Shown: positions 16,797-25,879, counted from the stretch's first letter. The stretch is DNA of 64,000 bases from Bog-473 sp963738135 (GCA_963738135.1 CAVTVK010000004.1:1-64000), one strand, 5' to 3'. Made by a program: numbers and translations. Notes: generated by a model not told the origin, from the letters alone.

Positions 16797-17671
16797 TCAG
16801 GCCACGTGCTCGAGCGCCCGCCCGATCTCGACGTTGCCCGACACGCTGCGGACGCTGAGGTCGACCCGGGTCTGGGGACGCACGCCCTGGGGCCGGACGT
16901 CGTCGAGCGGGATGTCGGAGTGCACGCTGCCCGACGCAGTCTCCACATCGACGTGCAGGTCGACTCCCTTGGCCACGCCGACCGCCACGTCCCCCGAGAC
17001 GGAGCGCACGTGCAGCGTGCCCTCGTCGAGGGCGAGGACGCGCACGTCTCCCGACACGTTCATCACACGGGCGCCCCGGGCGAGCTCGCCCAGGCGCACG
17101 CTGCCCGACGTCGCCTTCACCTCGACCCGGCTGCCGGCGGCACCCACCTCGAGGTCACCCGATGCGGTGGAGAACTGGGCCGCGCCGGCCACGCTCGAGC
17201 AACGCAGGTCGCCCGAAGCAGTGTGGGCTCGGATGTCGCCACCCACCTTGCCGATCGTGATGTTGCCGCTCGCCGTCTTGGCTGTCACGTCAGCGGCGAC
17301 ATCGTCGGTCGAGACGTCGCCGCTCCCCGTGGTGACGTCGGCCTCTCCCACGAGGCCGTTGATCTCTATGTCGGCCGACGCGGTGACCACGCGACACAGC
17401 GCGCCCTCGGGCAATTCCACTCGCACCGTCACCGCGTTGCGACGCAGGAACCGCATGCCGTGCACGCGCGGGATCTTCACCACCACGATGTGGTCGCCCC
17501 CTTCGGGCGGCACTCCACCGTTGCGCGCTCGACGAGCTCCTCGGCTCCGGGCGTGTCGGCTTCGATCGACACCACCGTGTCGTCCGTCGCCCGTGCCGTG
17601 ACGACGACGAGGCCCACCTGGTTCTCCACGTAGAGGCGGACGCCTCCCGGCGTCTCGAATGTCTTCTCCAT
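16797..17671 (-). CDS. DUF4097/DUF4098 adhesin-like beta-repeat protein, one frame break
   Basis: A beta-helix-like protein of about 291 residues, built from repeating units with the pattern T-A-S-G-D-(I/L/V) (examples: TTGSGDVSTDDV, TASGNITIGKV, TASGDLRCSSV, NVSGDVRVLAL, SVSGDVAVGVA). The N-terminus MEKTFETPGGVRLYVENQVG is a separate strand pair. The frame breaks at 17506-17508: a missing base separates VECRP from EGGDHIVVVKIPR. No signal peptide is visible, so it is probably cytoplasmic. The gene sits 14 bp downstream of a HicB-like regulator on the same strand, an association I recall as recurrent in actinobacteria. Function unknown; the repeated fold suggests a scaffold or an anti-sigma-like sensor. 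Confidence 0.85.
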
Positions 17672-17685
17672 GTCTGCTGCTCCCT

Positions 17686-18153
17686 TCAGGTTGTGCCGTA
17701 GCCGCGCAGACGGTTCCCCGTGCGGCCACCGCGGTTCCGGTTGCTGGTCGTGTCGCGCTCGAGCGCGCGCACGATGAAGGTGTTCACCGAAACCCCCTCG
17801 GCCGCTGCGCCCTCCTCGAGCCGCACCTTGAGGCCCTCGCCCAGGCGCAGGGTGATACGGGCCGACAGCTCGTCCCGTTCCCCCTCCCCGCCCGACGACA
17901 TCGGGCGGGGGTCGTCCTCGACGAAGGTCATATCGACGTCGTCGCCCGCCACCCGGATGTCCACGCGCCCGTTCGGGAGCGTCGCCGTCAGCTCGGCGGC
18001 GGCGTCGGACAGGACGTCGAGGATGCGGCCGGGGACCGAGCGGCCGAGCACGTCAGCGATGCGCTCGGCCACGTCGGCCACCGTCTCGTCGCCCAACTCC
18101 CCGACGGCGACCACGTCGGAACGCAGTCCGTCGACCACCAGTGACATCTTCAT
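17686..18153 (-). CDS. HicB-like ribbon-helix-helix regulator
   Basis: A 155-residue protein. The C-terminal segment SARITLRLGEGLKVRLEEGAAAEGVSVNTFIVRALERD is a ribbon-helix-helix domain of the HicB/Arc type, a DNA-binding dimer module. The N-terminal 100 residues (VVDGLRSDVVAVGELGDETVADVAERIADVL) look like a ligand or partner domain. The ATG at 18153 is six bases after a -10 box, implying a leaderless transcript. A perfect 10-bp-arm palindrome lies between its -35 and -10, so autorepression is very likely. The downstream partner is the DUF4097 protein, not a HicA toxin, so this is not a standard toxin-antitoxin pair. Confidence 0.83.
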   Translation of the reverse strand: MKMSLVVDGLRSDVVAVGELGDETVADVAERIADVLGRSVPGRILDVLSDAAAELTATLPNGRVDIRVAGDDVDMTFVEDDPRPMSSGGEGERDELSARITLRLGEGLKVRLEEGAAAEGVSVNTFIVRALERDTTSNRNRGGRTGNRLRGYGTT

Positions 18154-18159
18154 GACGTC

Positions 18160-18188
18160 ACTATGACATCATTATGATGTCATGTCAA
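18160..18188 (-). promoter_or_regulatory. Promoter with embedded palindromic operator (HicB-like/DUF4097)
   Basis: Minus strand: -35 TTGACA (18183-18188), 17-bp spacer, -10 CATAGT (18160-18165), then six bases to the ATG. The spacer is filled by a perfect palindrome with arms ATGACATCAT and ATGATGTCAT around one T (18163-18183). A second half-related palindrome TGACGTCA sits at 18153-18160. The placement is typical of a repressor operator. Confidence 0.75.
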
Positions 18189-18199
18189 AGAATCCCTGG

Positions 18200-19225
18200 T
18201 CAGCCGCCTGAAGCGTCCTGCACCTTGGTCTTGCCGGCCGAGATGAAGGGCATCATGGCGCGCAACTCCTGCCCCACCGACTCGATCTGGTGGGCCTGGC
18301 CCGCCTGGCGCAACGCCTCGAAGCGGGGGCGCCCGGCCCGGTTCTCGGCGATCCACTCCTCGGCGAAGGCGCCGCTGCGGATCTCGTCGAGGATCGCCTG
18401 CATCTCGGCCCGGACGGCCTCGTTGATGACCCTCGGGCCGCGTGTCAGGTCCCCGTACTCGGCCGTGTCCGAGATGGAGTAGCGCATCCCCGCGATCCCC
18501 TGCTCGTACATCAGATCGACGATGAGCTTCAGCTCGTGCAGGCATTCGAAGTAGGCCGACTCGGGCTGGTAGCCGGCGTTCACCAGCGTCTCGAACCCGG
18601 CCGTGACCAAGGCCGTCAGGCCGCCGCACAACACGACCTGCTCGCCGAAGAGATCCGTCTCCGTCTCCTCGTCGAAGGTGGTGTCCAGGACGCCCGCCCG
18701 CGTGGAGCCGATGGCGTGCGCGTACGAGAGCGCGAGCTCACGCGCCTTTCCGGTGGCGTCCTGGTGCACGGCGATCAGTGTCGGGACCCCTCCGCCCTCG
18801 GTGTAGGTGCGCCGGACGAGGTGACCTGGGCCCTTGGGCGCCACCATGGTGACGTCGACGCCGGGGGGCGGCACGATCTGGCCGAAACGGATGTTGAAGC
18901 CATGGGCGAACATCAGGCAGTCGCCGTCGCTGAGATGCGGCGCCACGAACTCGTCGTACGCGGCCTTCTGCTCGGTGTCGGGCAGCAGCATCATGATCAC
19001 GTCGGCCTCGGCGGCGGCGTCGGCCAGCGACAGCACGCGCAGCCCGGCCTCTTCCGCCTTGCGCTTGGAGCTGCTGCCCTCACGCAGGGCGACGCGCACG
19101 TCCACCCCGGACTCCCGCAGGTTCTGTGCGTGGGCGTGCCCCTGCGAGCCGTAGCCCAGGATGGCCACCTTGCGGCCGGCGATCAGCGTGGGGTCAGCGT
19201 CAGATTCGTAGTACATCGTGGCCAT
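18200..19225 (-). CDS. ilvC: Ketol-acid reductoisomerase
   Basis: A 341-residue class I KARI that isomerises and reduces acetolactate (or acetohydroxybutyrate) to the dihydroxy acid. The NADPH-binding loop is ILGYGSQGHAHAQNLRESG; the loop residues VRVALREGSSSKRK, with Ser/Arg/Lys following beta2, indicate NADPH preference. PKGPGHLVRRTYTEGGGVP and DTTFDEETETDLFGEQVVLCGG provide Mg2+-binding Asp/Glu, and ECLHELKLIVDLMYEQGI with YSISDTAEYGD completes the knotted C-terminal domain. No frame break. It lies 50 bp after ilvN and is the last gene of the ilvB-ilvN-ilvC operon, under the upstream leader. Confidence 0.97.
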   Translation of the reverse strand: MATMYYESDADPTLIAGRKVAILGYGSQGHAHAQNLRESGVDVRVALREGSSSKRKAEEAGLRVLSLADAAAEADVIMMLLPDTEQKAAYDEFVAPHLSDGDCLMFAHGFNIRFGQIVPPPGVDVTMVAPKGPGHLVRRTYTEGGGVPTLIAVHQDATGKARELALSYAHAIGSTRAGVLDTTFDEETETDLFGEQVVLCGGLTALVTAGFETLVNAGYQPESAYFECLHELKLIVDLMYEQGIAGMRYSISDTAEYGDLTRGPRVINEAVRAEMQAILDEIRSGAFAEEWIAENRAGRPRFEALRQAGQAHQIESVGQELRAMMPFISAGKTKVQDASGG

Positions 19226-19274
19226 GTCGTGGACTCTTTCTCTTTCGTGCTGCGATGCGATGATGGCGGAGGTC

Positions 19275-19835
19275 TTAGTGGCGTTCCAGCTTAGGCAGGG
19301 CGACGCGGCCCGTCCGTTGGAGCTCCTCGACGGTGTAGTGCTCCAGCAGGCCTTCGAAGTCGTCGATCTTCTCGGGGCGGCCGGCCAGCATGACCGTGAT
19401 GCGGTCGGCGCCCACGCTGACCACCTCGCCCCCGAAGACGCCGACGAGCTGTATGACCTGCGAACGCTCGGTCGGGCCGACGGCGACCGTGACCAGGACC
19501 AGTTCCCGCTCGACCGCCTCGGCCGGCGACAGCTCGTCGATGGAGACGACGTTGATCAGCTTGTCGAGCTGCATGATCACCTGCTCGAGCGGCGCGGACT
19601 CCACGTCGACCACAATCGTGATGCGGCTGAAGTGCTCGTCCTCGTCCGTCGGGGCGACCGCCAGCGAGAAGATGTTGAAGCCGCGGCGGCTGAAGAGCCC
19701 GGCCACCCGGGCCAGGACGCCGGCCTTGTTCTCGACCAGCACCGACAAGATGTGGTGGCGCTGACCCGGACCCGGTGCCGGGGCCCGACGTGGGCCGGCA
19801 CCGGTGGTCATGGAGTGCAGTGGGGCGGACGTCAT
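19275..19835 (-). CDS. ilvN: Acetolactate synthase regulatory subunit
   Basis: A 186-residue small subunit. Two ACT-like halves are seen: HHILSVLVENKAGVLARVAGLFSRRGFNIFSLAVAPTDEDEHFSRITIVVD (first ACT domain, the valine feedback site) and a C-terminal ALS_ss_C half with VGPTERSQVIQLVGVFGGEVVSVGADRITVMLAG. The Ala/Pro-rich N-terminus of about 25 residues is an extension. Its ATG overlaps the ilvB stop (ATGA, 19832-19835), giving stoichiometric coupling with the catalytic subunit. In this family the subunit raises activity and confers valine inhibition. No frame break. Confidence 0.96.
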   Translation of the reverse strand: MTSAPLHSMTTGAGPRRAPAPGPGQRHHILSVLVENKAGVLARVAGLFSRRGFNIFSLAVAPTDEDEHFSRITIVVDVESAPLEQVIMQLDKLINVVSIDELSPAEAVERELVLVTVAVGPTERSQVIQLVGVFGGEVVSVGADRITVMLAGRPEKIDDFEGLLEHYTVEELQRTGRVALPKLERH

Positions 19836-21562
19836 CGGGAGGCCAGTTGGTGCGGGTGGACCACGATGTCGTCGTTGGAGGAACCGGCCGCCACCATCGG
19901 GTACACCTTCTCGAAGGCGTCGGTGCGAAAGTCGACGACGACGGGCCGGTCGTCGACGGAGTTGGCCTTCTCAATGGCCGGTCCCACGTCCTCGGGCGTC
20001 TCGGCCTTGATGCCCACGCAACCCATGGCCTCGGCCCACTTGACGTAGTCGGGCAGGTCGGGCGAGAGATAGACCTCCGAGTAGCGCTCCTCGTAGAACA
20101 TCTCCTGCCACTGCCGCACCATGCCGAGATAGGCGTTGTTGAGGATGGCGATCTTCACCGGGATCTGCTCGGAGCTGGCGGTGACGAGCTCCTGCGCCGT
20201 CATCTGGAAGCAGCCGTCGCCGTCGATGGCCCACACGGTGCGGTCGGGGCGGCCCACCTTGGCCCCGATGGCGGCGGGCACGGCGAAGCCCATGGTGCCG
20301 GCGCCACCGGAGTTGACCCAGGTGTAGGGGTGCTCGAACTGCCAGTACTGCGAGGCCCACATCTGGTGCTGGCCCACGCCGGCGACGACCACCGTGTCGA
20401 CCGGCGCCGCGTCACGCAGCTGCTCGACCACGTTCTGCGGCTTGATGGCGCCACCCTCCACGTCCTCGTAATACAAGGGGAATTGTTCACGCCACTCGTT
20501 GATCCGGTGCCACCATGGCGCCAGGTCCTGCACCAGCGGTGCGTCGTCGCCCCGTGCGTCCATGGCCAGCAACATCTCCTCTATGACCTGGCGGCAGTCG
20601 CCGGCGATGCCCACGTCGGGGATGCGGACCTTGCCCAGCTCGGCGGGATCGATGTCGACGTGGATGACCTTGGCCTCGGGGGCGAAGGCGCTGATCTTGC
20701 CGGTGACGCGGTCGTCGAACCGGGCGCCCAGGCTGATCAGGAGATCGCTCCGCTGCAGCGCGGTGACCGCGGTGTAGTGGCCGTGCATGCCGGGCATGCC
20801 GAGCGCCTGGGGGTGTGAGTCGGGGAAGGCGCCCCGGGCCATCAGGGTGGTGACGACCGGAATGCCGGTCCTCTCCGCCAACACGCGCAGGGCGTCGGCG
20901 GCCCGGGCCTTCAGCACGCCGCCACCCACGTAGAAGACGGGGCGGTGCGCCCGGGAGATCAGCTCGACGGCCTGCGCGATGAGCACGGGATCGCCGAACG
21001 TCACCGGGTGGTAGCCCGGTAGGTCGAGCTCGTCGACGGACGACGGCCAGTACCACTCCATGGACGCGTTCGAGATGTCCTTGGGCAGGTCGATCAGCAC
21101 CGGCCCCGGCCGCCCGGTCGTGGCCACGTGGAACGCGGCGGCGACCACCCGCGGGATGTCATCGACATCCTTTATGAGCCAGTTGTGCTTGGTGATGCCC
21201 ATGGTGACGCCGGTGATGTCGCACTCCTGGAAGGCGTCGGTGCCGATGGAGCCGGTCGCCACCTGGCCCGACACGACGATCAGGGGCGTCGAGTCCATGT
21301 AGGCGTTGGCGAGCGGCGTCACGATGTTGGTGGCGCCGGGGCCGCTGGTGACCATGGCGACGCCGGGCCGCCCGGTCGCCATGGCGTAGCCCTCGGCCAT
21401 GTGGCCGGCGCCCTGCTCGTGGCGCACCAGGATGTGGCGGATCGACGAGTCGATGATGGGGTCGTAGACGGGCAGGATCGCACCGCCGGGCAGGCCGAAC
21501 ATGACGTCGACCCCCTGCATCTCGAGGCTCTTTATGAGGGCCTGGGCCCCGGTCATCTTCAT
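19832..21562 (-). CDS. ilvB: Acetolactate synthase catalytic subunit
   Basis: A 576-residue ThDP enzyme making acetolactate from pyruvate, or acetohydroxybutyrate with 2-ketobutyrate. Features in order: MTGAQALIKSLEMQGVDVMFGLPGG, the ThDP-activating Glu in RHEQGAGHMAEGYA, PGATNIVTPLANAYMDSTP, the FAD/transhydrogenase-like middle domain, and the ThDP motif GDGCFQMTAQELVTASSEQIPVKIAILNN. DFRTDAFEKVYPMV is near the end. There is no long N-terminal transit extension. It is the first structural gene after the ilvL attenuator (start 47 bp downstream of the hairpin's T-run). Confidence 0.96.
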   Translation of the reverse strand: MKMTGAQALIKSLEMQGVDVMFGLPGGAILPVYDPIIDSSIRHILVRHEQGAGHMAEGYAMATGRPGVAMVTSGPGATNIVTPLANAYMDSTPLIVVSGQVATGSIGTDAFQECDITGVTMGITKHNWLIKDVDDIPRVVAAAFHVATTGRPGPVLIDLPKDISNASMEWYWPSSVDELDLPGYHPVTFGDPVLIAQAVELISRAHRPVFYVGGGVLKARAADALRVLAERTGIPVVTTLMARGAFPDSHPQALGMPGMHGHYTAVTALQRSDLLISLGARFDDRVTGKISAFAPEAKVIHVDIDPAELGKVRIPDVGIAGDCRQVIEEMLLAMDARGDDAPLVQDLAPWWHRINEWREQFPLYYEDVEGGAIKPQNVVEQLRDAAPVDTVVVAGVGQHQMWASQYWQFEHPYTWVNSGGAGTMGFAVPAAIGAKVGRPDRTVWAIDGDGCFQMTAQELVTASSEQIPVKIAILNNAYLGMVRQWQEMFYEERYSEVYLSPDLPDYVKWAEAMGCVGIKAETPEDVGPAIEKANSVDDRPVVVDFRTDAFEKVYPMVAAGSSNDDIVVHPHQLASR

Positions 21563-21608
21563 ATGACTCCCCTTACTGTGCTGCGGCTGCGAATTGGTCC
21601 GGAAATTG

Positions 21609-21633
21609 AAAAGACCCCCCGGTTCGGGAGGTC
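21609..21633 (-). terminator. Attenuator terminator in the ilvB leader
   Basis: On the minus strand an 8-bp stem (GACCTCCC with GGGGGGTC, one G-T pair) around the loop GAACC, followed directly by TTTT (21612 to 21609). It lies between the branched-chain-rich leader peptide and ilvB, as expected of a ribosome-controlled terminator. Confidence 0.8.
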
Positions 21634-21665
21634 GTAGTGCACGCGTTCCGATCGGGGGCGCGTGC

Positions 21666-21713
21666 CTACGTTACGAGTACCAGAATCTCGGGCCGGAAGC
21701 TGCGTGCCTGCAT
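21666..21713 (-). CDS. ilvL: ilvBNC leader peptide (attenuation)
   Basis: A 15-codon frame, MQARSFRPEILVLVT, ending with Ile-Leu-Val-Leu-Val codons (ATT CTG GTA CTC GTA) just before ACG TAG. All three end-products of the pathway are represented, which is the signature of a multivalent attenuator. The terminator follows 32 bases after the stop, then the ilvB start. Control is inferred: shortage of Ile, Leu or Val should stall the ribosome on the last codons and prevent the hairpin from forming. The ATG lies nine bases after a CACAAT -10 with a TTGTCT -35 at 17-bp spacing. Known Corynebacterium and Streptomyces ilvB leaders use the same logic. Confidence 0.82.
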   Translation of the reverse strand: MQARSFRPEILVLVT

Positions 21714-21722
21714 GACCTGGAC

Positions 21723-21751
21723 ATTGTGGCATGGCCGCCGCCCCGAGACAA
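21723..21751 (-). promoter_or_regulatory. Putative promoter of the ilvL-ilvBNC transcript
   Basis: Minus strand: -35-like TTGTCT (21746-21751), 17-bp spacer, -10-like CACAAT (21723-21728), nine bases before the leader ATG. Each hexamer matches consensus at four of six positions; assignment is by position. Confidence 0.5.
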
Positions 21752-21777
21752 CCCCGGGCCTTCCGGCGGTCTCCCGA

Positions 21778-23544
21778 TCAGCCTGCCGCCATGCCTCCGC
21801 CGAGGAGAGCCGGGAGCGCCGTGGCCCGCATCCGCGTGAGCAACCGGTCGGTCACCGGCGTCACGTCGGGGTGGACGCCTCCGTTGGCCTCGACGGCGGC
21901 CCGCCACGCCGTGGCGCGCCGCTCGCGCTCGCCGGGATGGGCCAGCTGCGGGCAGTCGATGCGATCCGTGTTGACGTCGACGACAACCGTGTCACCGTCC
22001 TCCACGAGGGCGATCGGCCCTCCCAGGAACGCCTCGGGCGCCACGTGACCGATGACGAGCCCCACCGATCCCCCCGAGAAACGGGCGTCGGTCATCAGCG
22101 CAATGGTGATATTGCGGTGGCGGCACAGCGCGGTGATGCGCGACGTGGGATCGAGCAGCTCGGGCATGCCCGGCGCGCCCCGGGGGCCGGCGTACCTGAT
22201 CACCACCATGTCGTTGTCCTGGAAGTCGTCGGGGCGCCGGTCGAGCGCCTCTATGAGGTCGCGCTCGCCGTTGAAGACACGGGCCCGGCCGGTGAAGACC
22301 CCGTCGTGCACCCCGCCCTCGACGCCCGCCACCTTCAGGATCGCCCCGCCGTCAGGGGCCAGATTGCCCTGCAACAGGCGCAATCCGCCGGTGTCCTTGA
22401 ACGGCTTGTCCACGCTGTAGACGACCTCGTGATCGGGCGCCGGCGGGTCCAGCCGTCGCACCTGCTCGGCCAGGGTCTCGCCGGTGCAGGTCATCGCCTT
22501 CCCGTCGAGGAAACCCGCCCCGAGCAGTTCGTTGACGACGACCTGGAGGCCGCCTGCCGCTTCGACGTCCACCATGGAGTACGCCCCGAAGGGCCTCATA
22601 TTGACGAGGACGGGCAGTCGGCGGGCCAGCGCGTTGAACTCCTGCTGGCTCATGGCGTCGGCCCAGAGGTCGATACCGGCGGCGCGGGCGATCTCGACGC
22701 TGTGCAACACGACATTGGTGGAGCCGCCCATGGCGATGGCGACGGTCACCGCGTTCCTGAGCGAGGCGGGGGTGACGATGTCGCTCGGCTTGATGCGCTT
22801 CTCCGTCATGGTCAGGAGGCAGTCGACCGTCTGGTCGGGGAACTCGGCGATGCGGCGGGGGTCGTCCGACGCGGGCGAGACCATGTGCAGCGGTTCGAGC
22901 CCCAGCACCGCGATGAAGGTCTGCATGGTGTTGTACGTGAACATGCCGCCGCAGCTGCCCTGGCCGGGACAGGCGTGCAGCGCGTAACGGGTCCGGACCT
23001 CGTCCGGCTGATCCGCCATCTGGAACGCCGACACGAGATCGATCGGCGCGCCCGTCTCGGGGTCGACCCCCGGGTGGATGGAACCGTCCGACAGGATCAC
23101 CGCCGGCGTGTCGTTCTCCAGAATGGCGGCGAGCGTCCCGACGGGGGGCTTGTCGCACGCAACGACGGCGATGAGCCCCGCGACGCCGTTGGCGGCCAGG
23201 TGGACGTCGGCGACATCGTGGACGAGCTCGCGACCGATCAGGGAGAAGCGCATGGAGGGCGTGCCGTTGAGCTGCCCGTCCGACACTCCGAGGGTGAACG
23301 CCGGCGCTATGAGCCGGACGCCGAGATCCTCCTCGGCGATGCGGCGGTGCAGTGCCTGCTGGACGGCCTGCACCTTGGCCGTGACACCGAGATAGCACTG
23401 GCTGTCCCCGAGGTTCCCGATGACCGCCCAGACGGGGTCGTGGATCTTCTGGACGTCCTCACCCAGGAAGTTGGCCGTGCCGACGCGCTGCACGTCGCGC
23501 CCGGGGTTGATGGACACCAGCGTGCGCGATTCGTCGGTGTTCAT
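21778..23544 (-). CDS. ilvD: Dihydroxy-acid dehydratase, IlvD/Edd family (atypical motifs)
   Basis: A 588-residue iron-sulfur dehydratase converting dihydroxy acids to 2-keto acids. The three expected Fe-S cysteines are visible in GDSQCYLG, ACDKPPVG and GQGSCGGMFT, and the C-terminal MTDARFSGGSVGLVIGHVAPEA is conserved. However, the usual CDKTTPG and CGGMYTANTMA forms are CDKPPVG and CGGMFTYNTMQTF, so this is a divergent branch. The location next to ilvBNC and the lack of another ilvD in the window favour branched-chain synthesis, but sugar-acid dehydratases of the same family are an alternative. It has its own -10 box; its stop is about 65 bp before the ilvL ATG on the same strand. Confidence 0.85.
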   Translation of the reverse strand: MNTDESRTLVSINPGRDVQRVGTANFLGEDVQKIHDPVWAVIGNLGDSQCYLGVTAKVQAVQQALHRRIAEEDLGVRLIAPAFTLGVSDGQLNGTPSMRFSLIGRELVHDVADVHLAANGVAGLIAVVACDKPPVGTLAAILENDTPAVILSDGSIHPGVDPETGAPIDLVSAFQMADQPDEVRTRYALHACPGQGSCGGMFTYNTMQTFIAVLGLEPLHMVSPASDDPRRIAEFPDQTVDCLLTMTEKRIKPSDIVTPASLRNAVTVAIAMGGSTNVVLHSVEIARAAGIDLWADAMSQQEFNALARRLPVLVNMRPFGAYSMVDVEAAGGLQVVVNELLGAGFLDGKAMTCTGETLAEQVRRLDPPAPDHEVVYSVDKPFKDTGGLRLLQGNLAPDGGAILKVAGVEGGVHDGVFTGRARVFNGERDLIEALDRRPDDFQDNDMVVIRYAGPRGAPGMPELLDPTSRITALCRHRNITIALMTDARFSGGSVGLVIGHVAPEAFLGGPIALVEDGDTVVVDVNTDRIDCPQLAHPGERERRATAWRAAVEANGGVHPDVTPVTDRLLTRMRATALPALLGGGMAAG

Positions 23545-23552
23545 GGGCGCCC

Positions 23553-23558
23553 AGCATA
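23553..23558 (-). promoter_or_regulatory. Putative -10 box for ilvD
   Basis: TATGCT on the minus strand, eight bases before the ilvD ATG at 23544, the usual placement for a leaderless actinobacterial start. No clear -35 or ribosome site is present. Confidence 0.45.
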
Positions 23559-23607
23559 CGGGTCACCCCGGACACCGCTGGGCGGCGGAACGACGGGGTC
23601 GGCGCCG

Positions 23608-25879
23608 TCAGGCGGGCACGGGCGTCCGCGGCGGCGGCGCGGCCACAGGGCTCGGCGGGGGCGTCGGCGTCACCTCCACCCCGACCCGCGGAATGGTTCG
23701 CTCCATCCACGACGGCATCCACCAGTTGACCGGGCCCAGCAGCTCCATGATCGACGGGACCAGCATCATGCGCACGATGGTGGCGTCGACCAACACGGCC
23801 GTGGCCAGCCCGAGACCGAACACCTTCAGGATGTGGAGCGGGTCCTTGATCACGAACGAGGCGAACACGCAGAACATGATCGCCGCCGCCGCCGTGATGA
23901 TCCGTCCGGTCACGGCCAGTCCGTCGGCCACGGCCAGCGAGTTGTCCTTCGTGCGCAGCCACTCCTCCCGGATGCGCGACAGCAGGAAGACCTCGTAGTC
24001 CATCGACAGCCCGAACAGGACCACGAAGAGCGCCACGGGGATCCAGGGGTCGATGGGCCCCGTCTCGCCGATGCCGATGATGCGTCCGGCCCAGCCCCAC
24101 TGGAACACGGCCACCATCACGCCGTACGCGGCGCCGACGCTGAGCAGGTTCATGATCACCGCCTTCAGCGGCAGCACGAGGGAGCGGAAAACGACCATCA
24201 GCAACAGGAAGGACAGGATCAGGACGGCACCGATCACCACGAACAGCCGGTGTCCGAGGAAGTTGGCGGCATCGATGCTGGCCGCCGTCTGCCCGCCCAC
24301 CTGCGCGTTGACGCTCGTCCCGCCGACGACGGGCGGGATGACGTCGTTGCGCAGCGTCTGGACGAGCGCCTCGGTCTGGGACGACTGGGGCGACGTCGTC
24401 GGATACACGATGATGACCGCCCCGGTACTGCCCCGATTGAATTCCGGCGGGGTCACGAAGGCGACGCCGTCGTGGTGCGCCGTGATGGCCTGTTGCAGCC
24501 GGTCGACGGTGGCGATGTCAGCCGGGCCGTGCATGTCGGCCGCGATCACGAGCGGTCCGTTGAACCCGGGGCCGAACCCCTGCGCCAGGAGGTCGTAGGC
24601 CTGGCGCGTGGTGAGGGACGTGGGGTCGTTGCCGGCGTCGGTGAAGGCCAGGCGCATGCTGAACAGAGGCAAAGCCAGCGCCACGAGGACGAGGACGGCC
24701 ACCACGCCAGTGACCCAGGCCCGCCGCTGCACGAACCGGCTCCAGCGGTACCAGAACCCGTTGGGCGGCGGCGGACCGCCGGTCTGCAACAGGCGCGGCA
24801 GGTGCAACTTGTCGATGGCGTTGCCGGCGAAGCCCAGCATGGCTGGGAGGAGGGTCAGTGCGGCAATGAGCACCATGAGGACGGCCGCGATGCACGCCGT
24901 CGCCAGGCCGATCATGTACGCCTGCCCTATGAGGTAGAGGCCGAACAGGGATATGACCACAGTGCTGCCGGCGAAGAGGACGGACCGGCCTGACGTCATC
25001 AGTGATGTCACGACGGCGTTGCGGGGATCACGTCCCTCGAAGATGCCCTGCCGGTAGCGGGTGACGATGAAGAGGGCGTAGTCGATGCCCACGCCGATGC
25101 CGATCATGGCGGCCATCTCCGGAGAGAAGTTCGGCACGGTGAGGACGTGGGTGAGGAGCTCCAGCAGCGCCACTCCGATGCCCAGCCCCGCCAATGCGGT
25201 GATCACGGGGAGGCCCATGGCGACGACCGACCCGAAGGCGAGCAGCATGATGAGGATGGCGGCGGTGATGCCGATGCCCTCGCTCGGTCCGGGCGCCGCG
25301 GTCGCGGCGGCGCTGATCGGGCTGCCTCCGAGCTCGACCTGGAAGCCTTCGTGCGCGGCGGCCTGCGCCGTCGTGATGACCTTCGTGACGGCGGCGGTGG
25401 GGATGTCGGCGGTGTCGGTCGTGAACTGGATCTGGGCGAACGCGATGTTGCCGTGGTCCGGCCGGGCCACCTGATGGGCGCCCGCGGTCGAGAAGGGGCT
25501 GGTCACGCTCTGGACGTAGGGCAGCGGTTCGAGACTGGCCACCACCCGGGCGATCGCCGCCCTGTTGCCAGCGCTCGCGATGGGCGCCGTCGTGTGGAAG
25601 ACGACGTCGGCCGTGTCGCCCGACTTCGACGGGAACCGCTCCTGCAAGATGTTCGTCGCTTGCTGGGACGGCGTGTTTCCCGCCGTGAACCTGTTCTCGA
25701 AATGCGTGCCCACCATCTGGGCGAGGACCGTGACGCCGATGATGGCGAGTATCCACACCACCAGCACCGTCCGGCGGCGGTCGTAACAGGTGCCGGCCAG
25801 CCGCCCCAGGAGGGTCTCGGCGGGCTCAGTCCTGGGTATCGTCGGCCTGTACAGCCCTTTCGCCTGTAAGATTCACCAT
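23608..25879 (-). CDS. MMPL/RND family transporter, one frame break near the N-terminus
   Basis: A membrane protein of about 756 residues. It has the 12-segment RND layout: first helix VLVVWILAIIGVTVLAQMVG, a large periplasmic loop, a core with VGIDYALFIVTRYRQG and, in the second half, LSMDYEVFLLSRIREEW, the proton-relay motifs of MMPL proteins. The end is Pro-rich. ATG 25879 begins MVNLTGERAVQADDTQD; removal of an inserted T at about 25826-25830 joins it to EPAETLLGRLAGTCYDRRRT, giving the usual N-terminus. Without this repair there is no start codon before codon GTG in the first helix. It is divergent from a TetR gene 58 bp away, which probably represses it. Such exporters move lipids or drugs. 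Confidence 0.9.

Noticed and set aside
16797..18153. A HicA/HicB toxin-antitoxin system
   Set aside because: Only the RHH regulator resembles HicB; the partner is a large DUF4097 beta-repeat protein and no small RNase-like HicA frame is present.
21637..24993. An 1118-codon open frame on the plus strand
   Set aside because: It lies wholly antisense to ilvD and the MMPL gene, has no recognisable motif and a Gly/Arg/His/Asp-rich composition typical of GC-rich antisense shadows.
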